From contig CAZRQU010000001.1 of NCBI GenBank assembly GCA_964602485.1, positions 62,001 through 126,000 of the forward strand: a stretch of 64,000 bases of DNA, written 5' to 3'. Under the pieces are notes generated by a model. That model was not told where the DNA came from. It saw only the letters and a list, made by a program, of their open reading frames with translations, and made no database searches. Positions 45,311 to 53,412 of this stretch are shown here, piece by piece; position 1 is the first letter of the stretch; the number at the start of each line of letters is the position of its first letter. The DNA is from WJLG01 sp964602485 (GTDB lineage: Bacteria; Patescibacteriota; Patescibacteriia; Patescibacteriales; WJLG01). Position numbers and translations under genes: made by a program.

Positions 45311-46111
45311 TTGAATAGTATGTTATTGAAGGATTATCTAAAATTGATATTAAGGAAAAAGCAGACACTTGTTTCTATTTTTGTAGCATTTTTTCTGATA
45401 ACCAGCTTGATCATAGTTGCTCAACCTCCCAGGTACGGATCTTCCGTGAAGCTTTTGGTGGTGCGTGTCAGTGGAGAAAAGGTTGACCCATATGTGGTTT
45501 CCAGATCCAACGAGCAATTAAGTGAGCTTTTAGCCAGAATGGTCCATTCTTATACTTTTTTCGAAAAGGTAATGGATTCAGATTTCAATATAAAGGAGAA
45601 TTATTTTTCCGGAAGTAAAACTGATCAAATAAAGAAGTGGGAAAGAGCTGTTAATGTCACCACTTTGGCTGACACCGGTTTGATAGAGATAGAGACATAT
45701 CATATAGGCAGGAATCAGGCCGAGCAATTGGCTAGAGCTGTCGCTTATACCTTGCAAACCAATCATCAGCTTTATCATGGCTATGGAACTTCTGTTAGTT
45801 TAAGAGAAATAGATACGCCTATAACCTCTAATTATCCTGTTAAGCCTGATCTGGTTATAACCTTATCTTTGACGGTATTTTTGTCTCTTATATCTTTTCT
45901 TGTTTATATATATACTTTTCCGGAAGAGAAGTATGATATTAGGATCTGGCCGACAAAAAAGGCAACTAAAAAGATAAAAGAACAAAATGATCATAATAAC
46001 TTTATTCATAATGATATAGCGGAAGATGAAGACAGTGATAACGATGATAATGATAGTGATCCGGAAAGTTATTTCCACAAGTCTGGAGATATGAACAATG
46101 TGTTAAGATAA
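45311..46111 (+). CDS. Wzz/chain-length-determinant-like polysaccharide copolymerase
   Basis: The 266-residue protein has an N-terminal membrane helix (LVSIFVAFFLITSLIIVA), an extracytoplasmic domain with a proline near the second helix (TPITSNYPVKPDLVITLSLT), and a second helix at about residues 190-208, the two-helix Wzz layout. The cytoplasmic tail is very acidic (DIAEDEDSDNDDNDSD) with no Walker motifs, so there is no fused tyrosine kinase. Such proteins set chain length of exopolysaccharides made by Wzy; a Wzy-like gene is at 49.6 kb, after the foreign-looking insert. Confidence 0.75.
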   Translation: MNSMLLKDYLKLILRKKQTLVSIFVAFFLITSLIIVAQPPRYGSSVKLLVVRVSGEKVDPYVVSRSNEQLSELLARMVHSYTFFEKVMDSDFNIKENYFSGSKTDQIKKWERAVNVTTLADTGLIEIETYHIGRNQAEQLARAVAYTLQTNHQLYHGYGTSVSLREIDTPITSNYPVKPDLVITLSLTVFLSLISFLVYIYTFPEEKYDIRIWPTKKATKKIKEQNDHNNFIHNDIAEDEDSDNDDNDSDPESYFHKSGDMNNVLR

Positions 46112-46125
46112 TTGGGTTTTTGAAT

Positions 46126-46150
46126 TCGGACAGGTATCTTCCCTGTCCGA
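46126..46150 (+). promoter_or_regulatory. Hairpin between the Wzz-like gene and the high-GC island
   Basis: Perfect 9-bp stem TCGGACAGG / CCTGTCCGA with a 7-base loop, followed by a second hairpin CAAGGA/TCCTTG (46154-46176). No T run follows. It lies just before the strong AAGGAGG site of the next gene and may be part of its 5' leader. Confidence 0.5.
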
Positions 46151-46222
46151 GATCAAGGACCTAAAGAAGTTCCTTGAAAGCAACTTACAATAAAGAAAGA
46201 ACAACCCAAAAAGGAGGCTCTT

Positions 46223-47815
46223 ATGAAGCCAGTAGTTTTTCTTATGCTTTTCGCGAGCATGTCTTTTGGGGGGATCTTTGGGAATGGGGCGGACAAAGCC
46301 CTGATCGAAGATCTCTCAACTGATGTTGATTCACTCTCTTCCCAGCTCTCCGATAAGGAGTGGGAGCTTGAATTGGCCGAGGCGGCTAAGAGGGAAGCTG
46401 CGCTGGCCAAGGATCGCCTATTAAGGGAGATCGGTGGTTACAAGACCACTATTGAGTCCCTGCAGGTCTCTTTGGCCGCAAGTGGCCGAGAATGCCGAGA
46501 GCTTTCGGCTTATGCCAAGCTGCATGAGAAGCGGCAGAAGGTCAGCGTAGTGGAAAGGCTGGGTCTATCTCCGGTTCATAATGGACCTCCGGAAAGCTAC
46601 TTGACCGATCCCCGAGTGAAAGCTCGGATCAAGAAGACCATTAAGGCAATGCCGTTGATACCCGAGCTTGAACAAGCGTTCATAGCTCAGGTCGACACGG
46701 CCGCGCCGACTACCGGTAGGCTAGACAATGGGCTATATGAATTCATGGGTTTTTCCAAGTTCAGATACTTGGGTTATACCTATGTAGCCCTGGATTCGAC
46801 TGCTGATGATTATGCCTGGACTTTTCCTCCGGTTGATGCTTGGGGAAGAAAGGCGCAATTGACCATTCCGTGGGCATGTTTTAATCCCACGATCAGATGG
46901 CTTTTGGCTGACACGGTCATCCAGAGGGATACCGTGAAGGTGGATAGCATAATCGAGATCAGGGTGGAATCACCACCCGATACGGTAGTTAGGGACAGTA
47001 TCATCATTGATACCATCTGCCCGCCTCCGGAACCTCCTCAGGATAAGAAGCAAAGTCGTTGTAAATGGGGAGAGCTGTTCATGTGGTTGGGGCATTATTC
47101 TCCGGTCCCTCATCTTGATGAGGGCAGGGGGGAATTCCTCGGTTCCATGGGAGAGGTCTTCTTCGGATGCAGTCGGACCAATTTTGGCCTTGGTTATTAT
47201 GCCAATGGTTGGGACTGGAAGACATATTCCGGCAGATCGAGCGGCTTTGAGGCTGCCGCTGGTCCGGCGCTCAACTTTGCTTGGCGCAGGGCCAGACTGA
47301 TGTTGTTTGCGTACTATGACATTGAAGGGTCGTGGTTCGAAAGCGATCATCAGGAGGATGTGTATACGTCCCGCCAGTGGTCTCACTCGGTGTATCCGGG
47401 CCTGACCTTCAGTGTCTGGTCAGCCGATGGAGACCGGTGGTTCGAGTCTTGGCTGAACTCCCAGATAATGGTTGAGGGCTACAAGCTCTCACACGTTGAC
47501 GGGCAAGTTCAAAGCAGGGAAAATGACCCTGCAAATGACAAGACTTGCATCTTCTTCGGCTCCCGGCTATTTCCGTTTTCGGGATTCGGGGTCGATAAGA
47601 AAATGCACCTTGGCTTTTCGGCCAAGGTGTCCCACACTCTGGAAGATGAGCGGGTAGAGCTGATCCTGGGTCCAGTCATCGACATAAACCATGTTCTCAA
47701 ACTCTCCTTTGATTGGAAGGGAACTTTCAATTCTCAGTGGGAGAAAGAGAACGGCAATTCAGTGGGGGTCGTTCTGGATCTGGATGTCGTCAATGCAGTC
47801 AATCGAAACAGGTAA
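46223..47815 (+). CDS. Exported protein with coiled coil and beta-barrel-like C-terminus, atypical composition
   Basis: The 530-residue protein has a signal peptide (MKPVVFLMLFASMSFGGIFG), a coiled coil (about 30-110, LSSQLSDKEWELELAEAAKR), a middle domain with proline-rich end (CPPPEPPQDKK) preceded by a VDSI/DTVV-type linker, and a C-terminal part (about 290-530) of alternating aromatic/glycine strands such as GEVFFGCSRTNFGLGYYANG. That pattern resembles outer-membrane barrels of diderms, odd for a bacterium expected to lack an outer membrane. G+C is clearly higher than in neighbours (33 of 60 in the line at 46561, against 26 of 60 in the line at 28021). AAAAAGGAGG precedes the start. Function unknown; probably acquired. 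Confidence 0.55.
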   Translation: MKPVVFLMLFASMSFGGIFGNGADKALIEDLSTDVDSLSSQLSDKEWELELAEAAKREAALAKDRLLREIGGYKTTIESLQVSLAASGRECRELSAYAKLHEKRQKVSVVERLGLSPVHNGPPESYLTDPRVKARIKKTIKAMPLIPELEQAFIAQVDTAAPTTGRLDNGLYEFMGFSKFRYLGYTYVALDSTADDYAWTFPPVDAWGRKAQLTIPWACFNPTIRWLLADTVIQRDTVKVDSIIEIRVESPPDTVVRDSIIIDTICPPPEPPQDKKQSRCKWGELFMWLGHYSPVPHLDEGRGEFLGSMGEVFFGCSRTNFGLGYYANGWDWKTYSGRSSGFEAAAGPALNFAWRRARLMLFAYYDIEGSWFESDHQEDVYTSRQWSHSVYPGLTFSVWSADGDRWFESWLNSQIMVEGYKLSHVDGQVQSRENDPANDKTCIFFGSRLFPFSGFGVDKKMHLGFSAKVSHTLEDERVELILGPVIDINHVLKLSFDWKGTFNSQWEKENGNSVGVVLDLDVVNAVNRNR

Positions 47816-47817
47816 GT

Positions 47818-47853
47818 AACTTTCAACCAAAAGGAGGTACCTATGCGTACCAA
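47818..47853 (+). repeat. Shared initiation cassette, copy 1
   Basis: AACTTTCAACC followed by AAAAGGAGGTACCTATGCGTAC. Copy 2 at 56319-56355 is nearly identical (one extra base and few changes). It includes the ribosome binding site, start codon and first codons (MRT). Confidence 0.75.
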
Positions 47854-48274
47854 CAGTTTTGTTTCTTTCATGGCCCTTGTTGTTCTTTTCATTTCCGCTA
47901 CCATCGTTTCGGCAGCGGATTTCACTGCCCCGGCTGACGGTCGTCACTACGGCGTGACCACCACCGGTATCTATTTCATCTCCCAGGAGATGGTGGATGC
48001 GGTGGAAGGTTCCTCGCCGAAAGTGCGCACTGCCAAGAACGGGTGGATGGATGAGAGCATGACCCTGAATAACGGGTACTATACCTGGGATTCGGGAGCA
48101 ATGCTCTCAACCGCTTTTGCCGTGACCTGGTGTGTGAACATCGGTGGGAATCGTTTCCTGCCGCACGCATTGGAGCAGGCGGAGAATCCGGGCAAGTACA
48201 TCCGCGAGAACGAAGATATCGTGGAGAACGGGGTCGGAGGTTATAACTTCCGAACCAAGCCTATCAACAAATAG
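47843..48274 (+). CDS. Small exported protein of unknown function, atypical composition
   Basis: The 143-residue product has a clear signal peptide (FVSFMALVVLFISATIVSA, cut before ADF) and a mature part of about 120 residues with alternating Gly/Tyr/Thr turns (GRHYGVTTTGIYFISQEMVD; YYTWDSGAMLSTAFAVTWC), one cysteine and no motif I know. The ribosome binding site AAGGAGGTACCT is nearly perfect. It belongs to the high-GC island and shares its initiation region with the lipoprotein at 56346. It has its own strong terminator. Function unknown. Confidence 0.55.
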   Translation: MRTNSFVSFMALVVLFISATIVSAADFTAPADGRHYGVTTTGIYFISQEMVDAVEGSSPKVRTAKNGWMDESMTLNNGYYTWDSGAMLSTAFAVTWCVNIGGNRFLPHALEQAENPGKYIRENEDIVENGVGGYNFRTKPINK

Positions 48275-48295
48275 GTTTGTACTCCCGGCCTTTAT

Positions 48296-48353
48296 GGGCG
48301 CTCCTTCAACAATGCAAAATATCGCATTGTTGCAAAGAGCGCCCTTCTTTTTT
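48296..48353 (+). terminator. Long terminator after the small exported protein
   Basis: GGGCGCTC (48296-48303) / GAGCGCCC (48137+200: 48337-48344) outside CAACAATGC (48307-48315) / GCATTGTTG (48324-48332), then TTCTTTTTT. One of the strongest terminators in the window. Confidence 0.9.
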
Positions 48354-48442
48354 ATCTAGTGTTCAAGAAAGATGATCTGAATCATCACATTATCCTTTTT
48401 GGACATTAACACAAATAAACGATCAGAAAAGGAGAGTGAAAA

Positions 48443-49525
48443 ATGAAGATCTTTAAGATCTTGGGAGTTGTAGTCGTTGTGATCTTGATATTGGGATGTG
48501 CCGGCGGGCATCGAATAAGGCTGCCCGAAAGGCCTAAATTGGCGGTCTATTGGACTTCGCCAGTCATGTCCGAAGCTGAGGCCGACTCTTTGGCCAGGTT
48601 CCATTTGGTGATCGCTGATATGGAGAATTTGGTCAACAATCCCAACAACCTAAAGAGGCTCAAGCGCCGAAATAAGGAGTTGATACTTCTGTGTTACTCC
48701 AATCCGATGGAGATCTGGACCAATGGAGTTCGAAATCGTCCGATACATAAGAAATATCGGCGTTTGATAAAAAATGAGCGACCCGGTTATTTGTTGGACC
48801 AACCTTCGGGGGATCCGGCAATATTTTGGAGAAATATGAGGATGCTTAATCTTTCTTCGTGGTGTCCAGTCGAAAAAGGCGAGAAGTACAGCCGATTTGC
48901 GGCCGAATTCCTCTTGAAAGAGGTGCTTGCCGACCCGATATGGGACGGGTACTTCATGGACAATTGTACTGCTCATATAGCCTGGATAGGCAATTATGGG
49001 CGAAACAATGGCCTTGATGCCAATAATGACGGACATGTTGATAATTATGATCAGCTGGACCGGGCCTGGAAAGAAGGTGTGAGAGATTTTTTAACTCGCA
49101 TCAGACAAGCTAAGGACAGCTCGTTCATAATGATCGGCAATAAGGGGTCGTTAGCCTTCTTGGATATCGTCGACGGTAAGATGTTCGAAGAGTTTCCTAA
49201 TGACTATCTTGGGGATAAGAGAGCAGGAGGCTGGTATCAGTGTTTGGACAATTATGAGCAGATAGGCGATATGTCCATAATCCATGCCCGTCAAGTGCCC
49301 AACAACCCTGAATATCGATCGTTCATTTTGGCCAGTTCTTTGATGGGAGACGGATACTATGCCTATGCTCAAGATTTTTTCCGATACTTTCCTGAATATG
49401 AAGATATCGGAAAGCCGATCGGAGAGATGAGAGAACTTTGTCCCGGATTGTTCGAAAGGAAATTCGAGAACGGCATTGTTAAGGTCTGGCCCGAAGAAAG
49501 GAAGGGCGAGATCGTCCGTTTCTAA
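48443..49525 (+). CDS. Lipoprotein, GHL15-like putative glycoside hydrolase
   Basis: The 360-residue protein has a lipoprotein signal (VVVVILILGCAGG, lipobox L-G-C) so it would be anchored outside the membrane. The mature part looks like a TIM barrel of the hypothetical glycosyl hydrolase GHL15/GH66-like type: LAVYWTSP near the start, LVIADMENL, ELILLCYSNP, WDGYFMDNCTAHIAW with an aspartate at the end of a strand, an Asp/Asn-rich loop GLDANNDGHVDNYDQL, FIMIGNKGS and FEEFPNDY. It is placed in an exopolysaccharide locus, where a glycosidase that trims or releases the polymer would fit. No activity has been shown; family match is by eye. Confidence 0.5.
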   Translation: MKIFKILGVVVVVILILGCAGGHRIRLPERPKLAVYWTSPVMSEAEADSLARFHLVIADMENLVNNPNNLKRLKRRNKELILLCYSNPMEIWTNGVRNRPIHKKYRRLIKNERPGYLLDQPSGDPAIFWRNMRMLNLSSWCPVEKGEKYSRFAAEFLLKEVLADPIWDGYFMDNCTAHIAWIGNYGRNNGLDANNDGHVDNYDQLDRAWKEGVRDFLTRIRQAKDSSFIMIGNKGSLAFLDIVDGKMFEEFPNDYLGDKRAGGWYQCLDNYEQIGDMSIIHARQVPNNPEYRSFILASSLMGDGYYAYAQDFFRYFPEYEDIGKPIGEMRELCPGLFERKFENGIVKVWPEERKGEIVRF

Positions 49526-49539
49526 CAGTTAATGATCCA

Positions 49540-49581
49540 AAGCGGAGAGGTGTCTAAAAGACCTTCTCCGCTTCTTTTTTG
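49540..49581 (+). terminator. Terminator after the GHL15-like gene
   Basis: AAGCGGAGA (49540-49548) / TCTCCGCTT (49565-49573), with inner TCT/AGA pairing, then CTTTTTT. Confidence 0.85.
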
Positions 49582-49606
49582 ATTTATTTAATGTTAATAT
49601 ATAGAT

Positions 49607-50986
49607 ATGAATATCTTCACTGAGAGCAAGAAAAATAAGGAATATTTCTTTGTACCCATTATTTTGGGAATTTTAATGCTGTTTTCCGCTTTAGTATCTC
49701 AGATGTATCCGGAATTATCATTGTTGATAATAGTCTCAGTGGCCTTTTTATTTATTTTAAGCGCCAAATTGGAATGGGGTCTTTATTTGATGGCCTTTTT
49801 CCTTCCGGTGATAGATTGGCATTTTATATTTTATAGGTTCGAGATACCATTCATAGATCTTTTGGCATTGCTTGTCCTAACAGCTTTTATAATAAGGAAA
49901 GCCTATATTCTTTTTTTTGAAAAAGAGGATCTTTCCCTTGTTTGGCCTATATTTTGGCCTTTTGTTTTCTTTTTTTCAGCCATAATGATCTCTGGAATTT
50001 TTTCAGATTATCCCACAAGCAGTGTTTGGTATGGTATTCGCTGGGTATTATTCCCTTATTTAGCCTATGTACTCATGCCGGTCAATATAATAAAAAAAGG
50101 GCAAGTATTGAAAAAGACCTTATTCTTTTTCTTTATTTCCGGAGTGGTCGTTTCTTTAATGGGTATGGCCTCGGTCTTTATAGGTGAGGGGATGGAATTC
50201 GTAAGAGTCAGACCCTTGGCCATATTCGGTATCTTTCCTTTGGGAGCCAACCATAATCTTATAGCAGAGACTTTGGTAGTGACCTCTTTTTTTACTTTGG
50301 CTTTTTCTTTGTGGCTAAAGAATGAAAGACTTAAGAAGATCATTAATGTTTTGGTTATTGCCCAAGGAGCGGTTCTTTTGGCGACTTTTTCCAGAGCGGG
50401 TTGGATAGCTTTATTTTGTCAGGTTTTATTCTACTTACTCATAAAAGGGCGGGAGGCTTTTAAGAAAGCTTTACCTGTATTTTTGCTTGTGATCATATTG
50501 TCTTTCCCTCTTATGGCCTATATGTATAGGTTGCAAAATGAGTATAGTGTTGGGGTTAGTTCTACCGAGAATAGATTATTGATGTATCAAATAGCTTGGG
50601 AAGGATTTAAGGAAAGACCGCTTTTAGGCCAGGGCTCTGGAGATTTTTTAGAGTTGGTCAATCAGAATATACGTTTTCGGGCCCAGTACGGAAAACCTTT
50701 GGATTCTCATGGAGTTTGGCAAAAGGTTTTGGCTGAGAATGGGCTGTTGGGATTGTTCGCTTTTGTTTTTTTGGTATTGGCTATATTCAAGGAATTGTCC
50801 AGAGAACTTAGGTTAGTAAGGAAGAAAAGGAGAAAGATGCTTTTACTGCTGACCTCTGCCGCTGTTTTGGGGATCTTTGTGATGATATCTTTCAACACCT
50901 CTTACTATAAAGGTAAGTTATTTTTGCCGATCGGTATCAGCTTAGCTATAGTAAATATGATAAAAGAAGAGAGAAATGAAAAATAA
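49607..50986 (+). CDS. Wzy/O-antigen ligase-like polysaccharide polymerase
   Basis: The 459-residue protein has about ten to twelve membrane helices and the Wzy_C-type loop: GQGSGDFLELVNQNI then GKPLDSHGVWQKVLAENGLLG, where the H of the SHG..Q motif is typical. ATFSRAGWIALFCQ is the other usual signature of the family. It polymerises or ligates glycan repeat units on a lipid carrier at the outer face of the membrane. Overlap of 11 bases with the next glycosyltransferase marks the start of a tightly coupled EPS operon (49.6-53.3 kb). Confidence 0.8.
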   Translation: MNIFTESKKNKEYFFVPIILGILMLFSALVSQMYPELSLLIIVSVAFLFILSAKLEWGLYLMAFFLPVIDWHFIFYRFEIPFIDLLALLVLTAFIIRKAYILFFEKEDLSLVWPIFWPFVFFFSAIMISGIFSDYPTSSVWYGIRWVLFPYLAYVLMPVNIIKKGQVLKKTLFFFFISGVVVSLMGMASVFIGEGMEFVRVRPLAIFGIFPLGANHNLIAETLVVTSFFTLAFSLWLKNERLKKIINVLVIAQGAVLLATFSRAGWIALFCQVLFYLLIKGREAFKKALPVFLLVIILSFPLMAYMYRLQNEYSVGVSSTENRLLMYQIAWEGFKERPLLGQGSGDFLELVNQNIRFRAQYGKPLDSHGVWQKVLAENGLLGLFAFVFLVLAIFKELSRELRLVRKKRRKMLLLLTSAAVLGIFVMISFNTSYYKGKLFLPIGISLAIVNMIKEERNEK

Positions 50987-52064
50987 GATAAAAATAATAC
51001 ATATAATACCATCGCTTGATCTTGGCGGAGCCGAGAGATTGTTGTTCGATCTGGTTTCGCGTCTTGATAAGGATATTTTTGATGTTAAAGTGCTTTGCCT
51101 AAAACGGGGTGGACATTTTTCAGACATGATCGAAAGGTCCGGCACCAAGGTGATATTCAGAAACAGGCCTTCTGTCCCTTTGTTTATGGATATTGTTTGG
51201 TTATTTTCCTTTTTAAAAAAGGAAAGACCGGATATAGTCCATACTCATCTTTTCGGAGCTGATGTCTATGGCCGCTTGGCCGCTCGTTTGGCTGGTGTAC
51301 CCAAGGTGGTCTCTACTGAGCATAATTTGAATATTTCTGAGAATTTTTTGAAAAGAATAATGAAAAGAGCGACTTCTTACTTGGCCGATGTAGTGATCGC
51401 TGTTTCAGAGGCAGTGTCAGTTTATGTGCAGAAAAAAGAAGGAGTGGCCAAGAGTAAAGTAAAGGTCATACATAATGGTGTGGCAGTGGATGATTTTTTG
51501 TATGAAAAAAGGGATTATGATAGTCAAAAATATCCGGTAGTCGGCTTTGTCGGCCGTTTAACCAGGCAAAAAGGAGTGGATATCCTGTTAGATGCTTTAG
51601 CTAATACTGAATTACCGATCAAGTGTAAGATAGCCGGTGATGGAGAGATGAGCAAGGAATTGAAAAATATTTCTTCTGATAAAGGGCTTGATGAAAGAGT
51701 TCAATTTTTGGGTGGAGTCAATAATGTTCAGGATTTTCTTAAAGCTGTTGATATTTTTGTTTTTCCCTCTCGCTGGGAAGGTTTTGGTATAGCCTTGGTA
51801 GAAGCCGGTCTGTCCGGCTTGCCGGTGATCGTCAGCCGGGTTGACGGCATCAAGGAAATAATAAGTAAAGATAAGGACGGTCTTTTTTTCAAGACAGGGG
51901 ACGCCGACGAGCTTGCCAGAAAATTGGACGATCTTTCTCGCGACAGTAAAAAAAGAAAGACCTTGGGGAATAATCTGCAAAAGAAATGTTTGAAATATTT
52001 TTCTTTAAAGAAGATGATAGAGGAATATCAAGCAGTGTATGAACAGTTGGCTAAAGATATATGA
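50976..52064 (+). CDS. Family 4 glycosyltransferase
   Basis: GT-B fold retaining transferase. The N-terminal acceptor domain starts with KIIHIIPSLDLGGAERLLFD; HTHLFGADVYGRLAARLAG and STEHNLN continue it. The C-terminal donor domain has VGFVGRLTRQKGVDILLDAL and the E-x7-E type motif FPSRWEGFGIALVEAGLSG. 362 residues. It overlaps both the Wzy-like gene (11 bases) and the next GT4 (ATGA, 4 bases). The sugar is unknown. Confidence 0.88.
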   Translation: MKNKIKIIHIIPSLDLGGAERLLFDLVSRLDKDIFDVKVLCLKRGGHFSDMIERSGTKVIFRNRPSVPLFMDIVWLFSFLKKERPDIVHTHLFGADVYGRLAARLAGVPKVVSTEHNLNISENFLKRIMKRATSYLADVVIAVSEAVSVYVQKKEGVAKSKVKVIHNGVAVDDFLYEKRDYDSQKYPVVGFVGRLTRQKGVDILLDALANTELPIKCKIAGDGEMSKELKNISSDKGLDERVQFLGGVNNVQDFLKAVDIFVFPSRWEGFGIALVEAGLSGLPVIVSRVDGIKEIISKDKDGLFFKTGDADELARKLDDLSRDSKKRKTLGNNLQKKCLKYFSLKKMIEEYQAVYEQLAKDI

Positions 52065-53284
52065 AGATACTTCTTATAAACAAATATCATTATTTGAAAG
52101 GAGGGGCTGAGAGGTGCTATTTTGACACCGCTAAGCTTTTGCAAGAAGCCGGACACGAAGTGGCTTTCTTTTCAATGAAGGGAGATGAAAATGTTTCGAC
52201 CAAATGGTCCAAATATTTCATTGATCGGATAGACTATGATGATCTGCCGACCATAAAAAGCAAGATCAAGGCTTCCCTGTCCTTGGTTTATAATTTTTCA
52301 GCTAAGAGACGTTTGAAAAGATTAATAAAGGATTTCAAGCCGGACGTCGCTCATCTGCATAATATCTATCATCAATTATCCCCATCTATCATAGATGCCT
52401 TAAGGAGGGAGGGGGTGCCGATGGCGATGACCTTGCATGACTATAAGTTGATATGCCCTAACTATAAAATGTTAGTTAGGGGAAAGGTGTGGGAGAAGAG
52501 CAAGCCCGATAGATATTATCGATGTTTTTTGGATAAATGTTTTAAAGATTCTTATTTTAAAAGCCTTTTGGTCACCTTGGAGGCATATTTACACAATAAG
52601 ATATTCAAGACTTATGACAAAGTTGATGTTTTTATTTCTCCCAGTAGATTTTTGAAGAAGAAATTCAAAGAGTTTGGATTCGCTAACAAGATAGAGTATC
52701 TGCCCAATCCTTTCTTTGCAAGGAATAAAGCGGATACCAAGCGATCCAAAGAAGGTGATTTTATTTTATATTTCGGTCGTTTAAGCCAGGAAAAAGGAGT
52801 AGGGGCTTTGATCAGGGCTTTTTCAAATTTGGATACTGATCTGAAATTGAAAATAGCCGGTGTTGGTGATAAGGAGAAGGCCTTGAAGAAAGAGGCTAAG
52901 AAATTGGACAAGGTTGATCTTTTGGGTTTTTGCAAAGATGAAAAATTAGATAACTTGATAAAAAAAGCGGTCTTTATTGTTGTTCCTTCTCGTTGGTATG
53001 AGAATGCACCTTATTCTGTGGTAGAAGCTATGGGGGCCGGCAAGGTTGTTCTATGTTCTGACCTGGGAGGATTGCCGGAATTGGTTCAAGACGGTTATTC
53101 CGGATTCATATTCAGGGCTTTTAGTGAACAAGATCTTGAAGATAAGATGAGGTATATAATAGACAAGCGCGGTTCGCTTGATAAGATAGGCAGGCGAGCC
53201 AGTCAAGAGGTGAAAAGAAAAAATGATCCGGATATTTATTTGAAAAAATTGGAAAAGATATATACTAATTTAAAAAATAGCTAA
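52061..53284 (+). CDS. Family 4 glycosyltransferase
   Basis: Second GT4 in the operon, 407 residues: KILLINKYHYLKGGAERCYF at the N-terminus, HLHNIYHQLSPSIIDALRR, MTLHDYKLICPNYKML, then the donor domain ILYFGRLSQEKGVGALIRAF and VPSRWYENAPYSVVEAMGAG with the conserved Glu residues. The YENAP variant is typical of the group that includes many EPS transferases. The last codons and stop form one arm of a 22-bp perfect inverted repeat listed as a terminator. Confidence 0.88.
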   Translation: MKILLINKYHYLKGGAERCYFDTAKLLQEAGHEVAFFSMKGDENVSTKWSKYFIDRIDYDDLPTIKSKIKASLSLVYNFSAKRRLKRLIKDFKPDVAHLHNIYHQLSPSIIDALRREGVPMAMTLHDYKLICPNYKMLVRGKVWEKSKPDRYYRCFLDKCFKDSYFKSLLVTLEAYLHNKIFKTYDKVDVFISPSRFLKKKFKEFGFANKIEYLPNPFFARNKADTKRSKEGDFILYFGRLSQEKGVGALIRAFSNLDTDLKLKIAGVGDKEKALKKEAKKLDKVDLLGFCKDEKLDNLIKKAVFIVVPSRWYENAPYSVVEAMGAGKVVLCSDLGGLPELVQDGYSGFIFRAFSEQDLEDKMRYIIDKRGSLDKIGRRASQEVKRKNDPDIYLKKLEKIYTNLKNS

Positions 53285-53310
53285 TTTTAGCTATTTTTTA
53301 AATTAGTATA
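53261..53310 (+). terminator. 22-bp perfect hairpin overlapping the end of the EPS operon
   Basis: Bases 53261-53282 are the exact reverse complement of 53289-53310 with a 6-base loop AATTTT. The 5' arm encodes the last residues of the glycosyltransferase and reaches into its stop codon. T6 within the 3' arm can end transcription. The long AT-rich stem is unusual. Confidence 0.75.
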
Positions 53311-53327
53311 CCTGAAGGGTTTTACTA

Positions 53328-53356
53328 TTGACATTTTTTAACTTTTATGATATGGT
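53328..53356 (+). promoter_or_regulatory. Promoter of the secreted propeller gene
   Basis: Consensus TTGACA (53328-53333), 17-base spacer, TATGGT (53351-53356) with extended TGa. Confidence 0.7.
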
Positions 53357-53412
53357 AGGATGATTATGGAAAAGCAATATAAAACCAATTTTAAATAAAA
53401 TTTAAACATATT

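Noticed and set aside
46101..46109. Extended -10 (TGtTAAGAT) for the high-GC island
   Set aside because: It lies in the last codons of the Wzz-like gene and has no acceptable -35 at 16-18 bases.
49942..50187. Forward ORF inside the Wzy-like gene
   Set aside because: Out-of-frame shadow of a hydrophobic protein; no independent signals.
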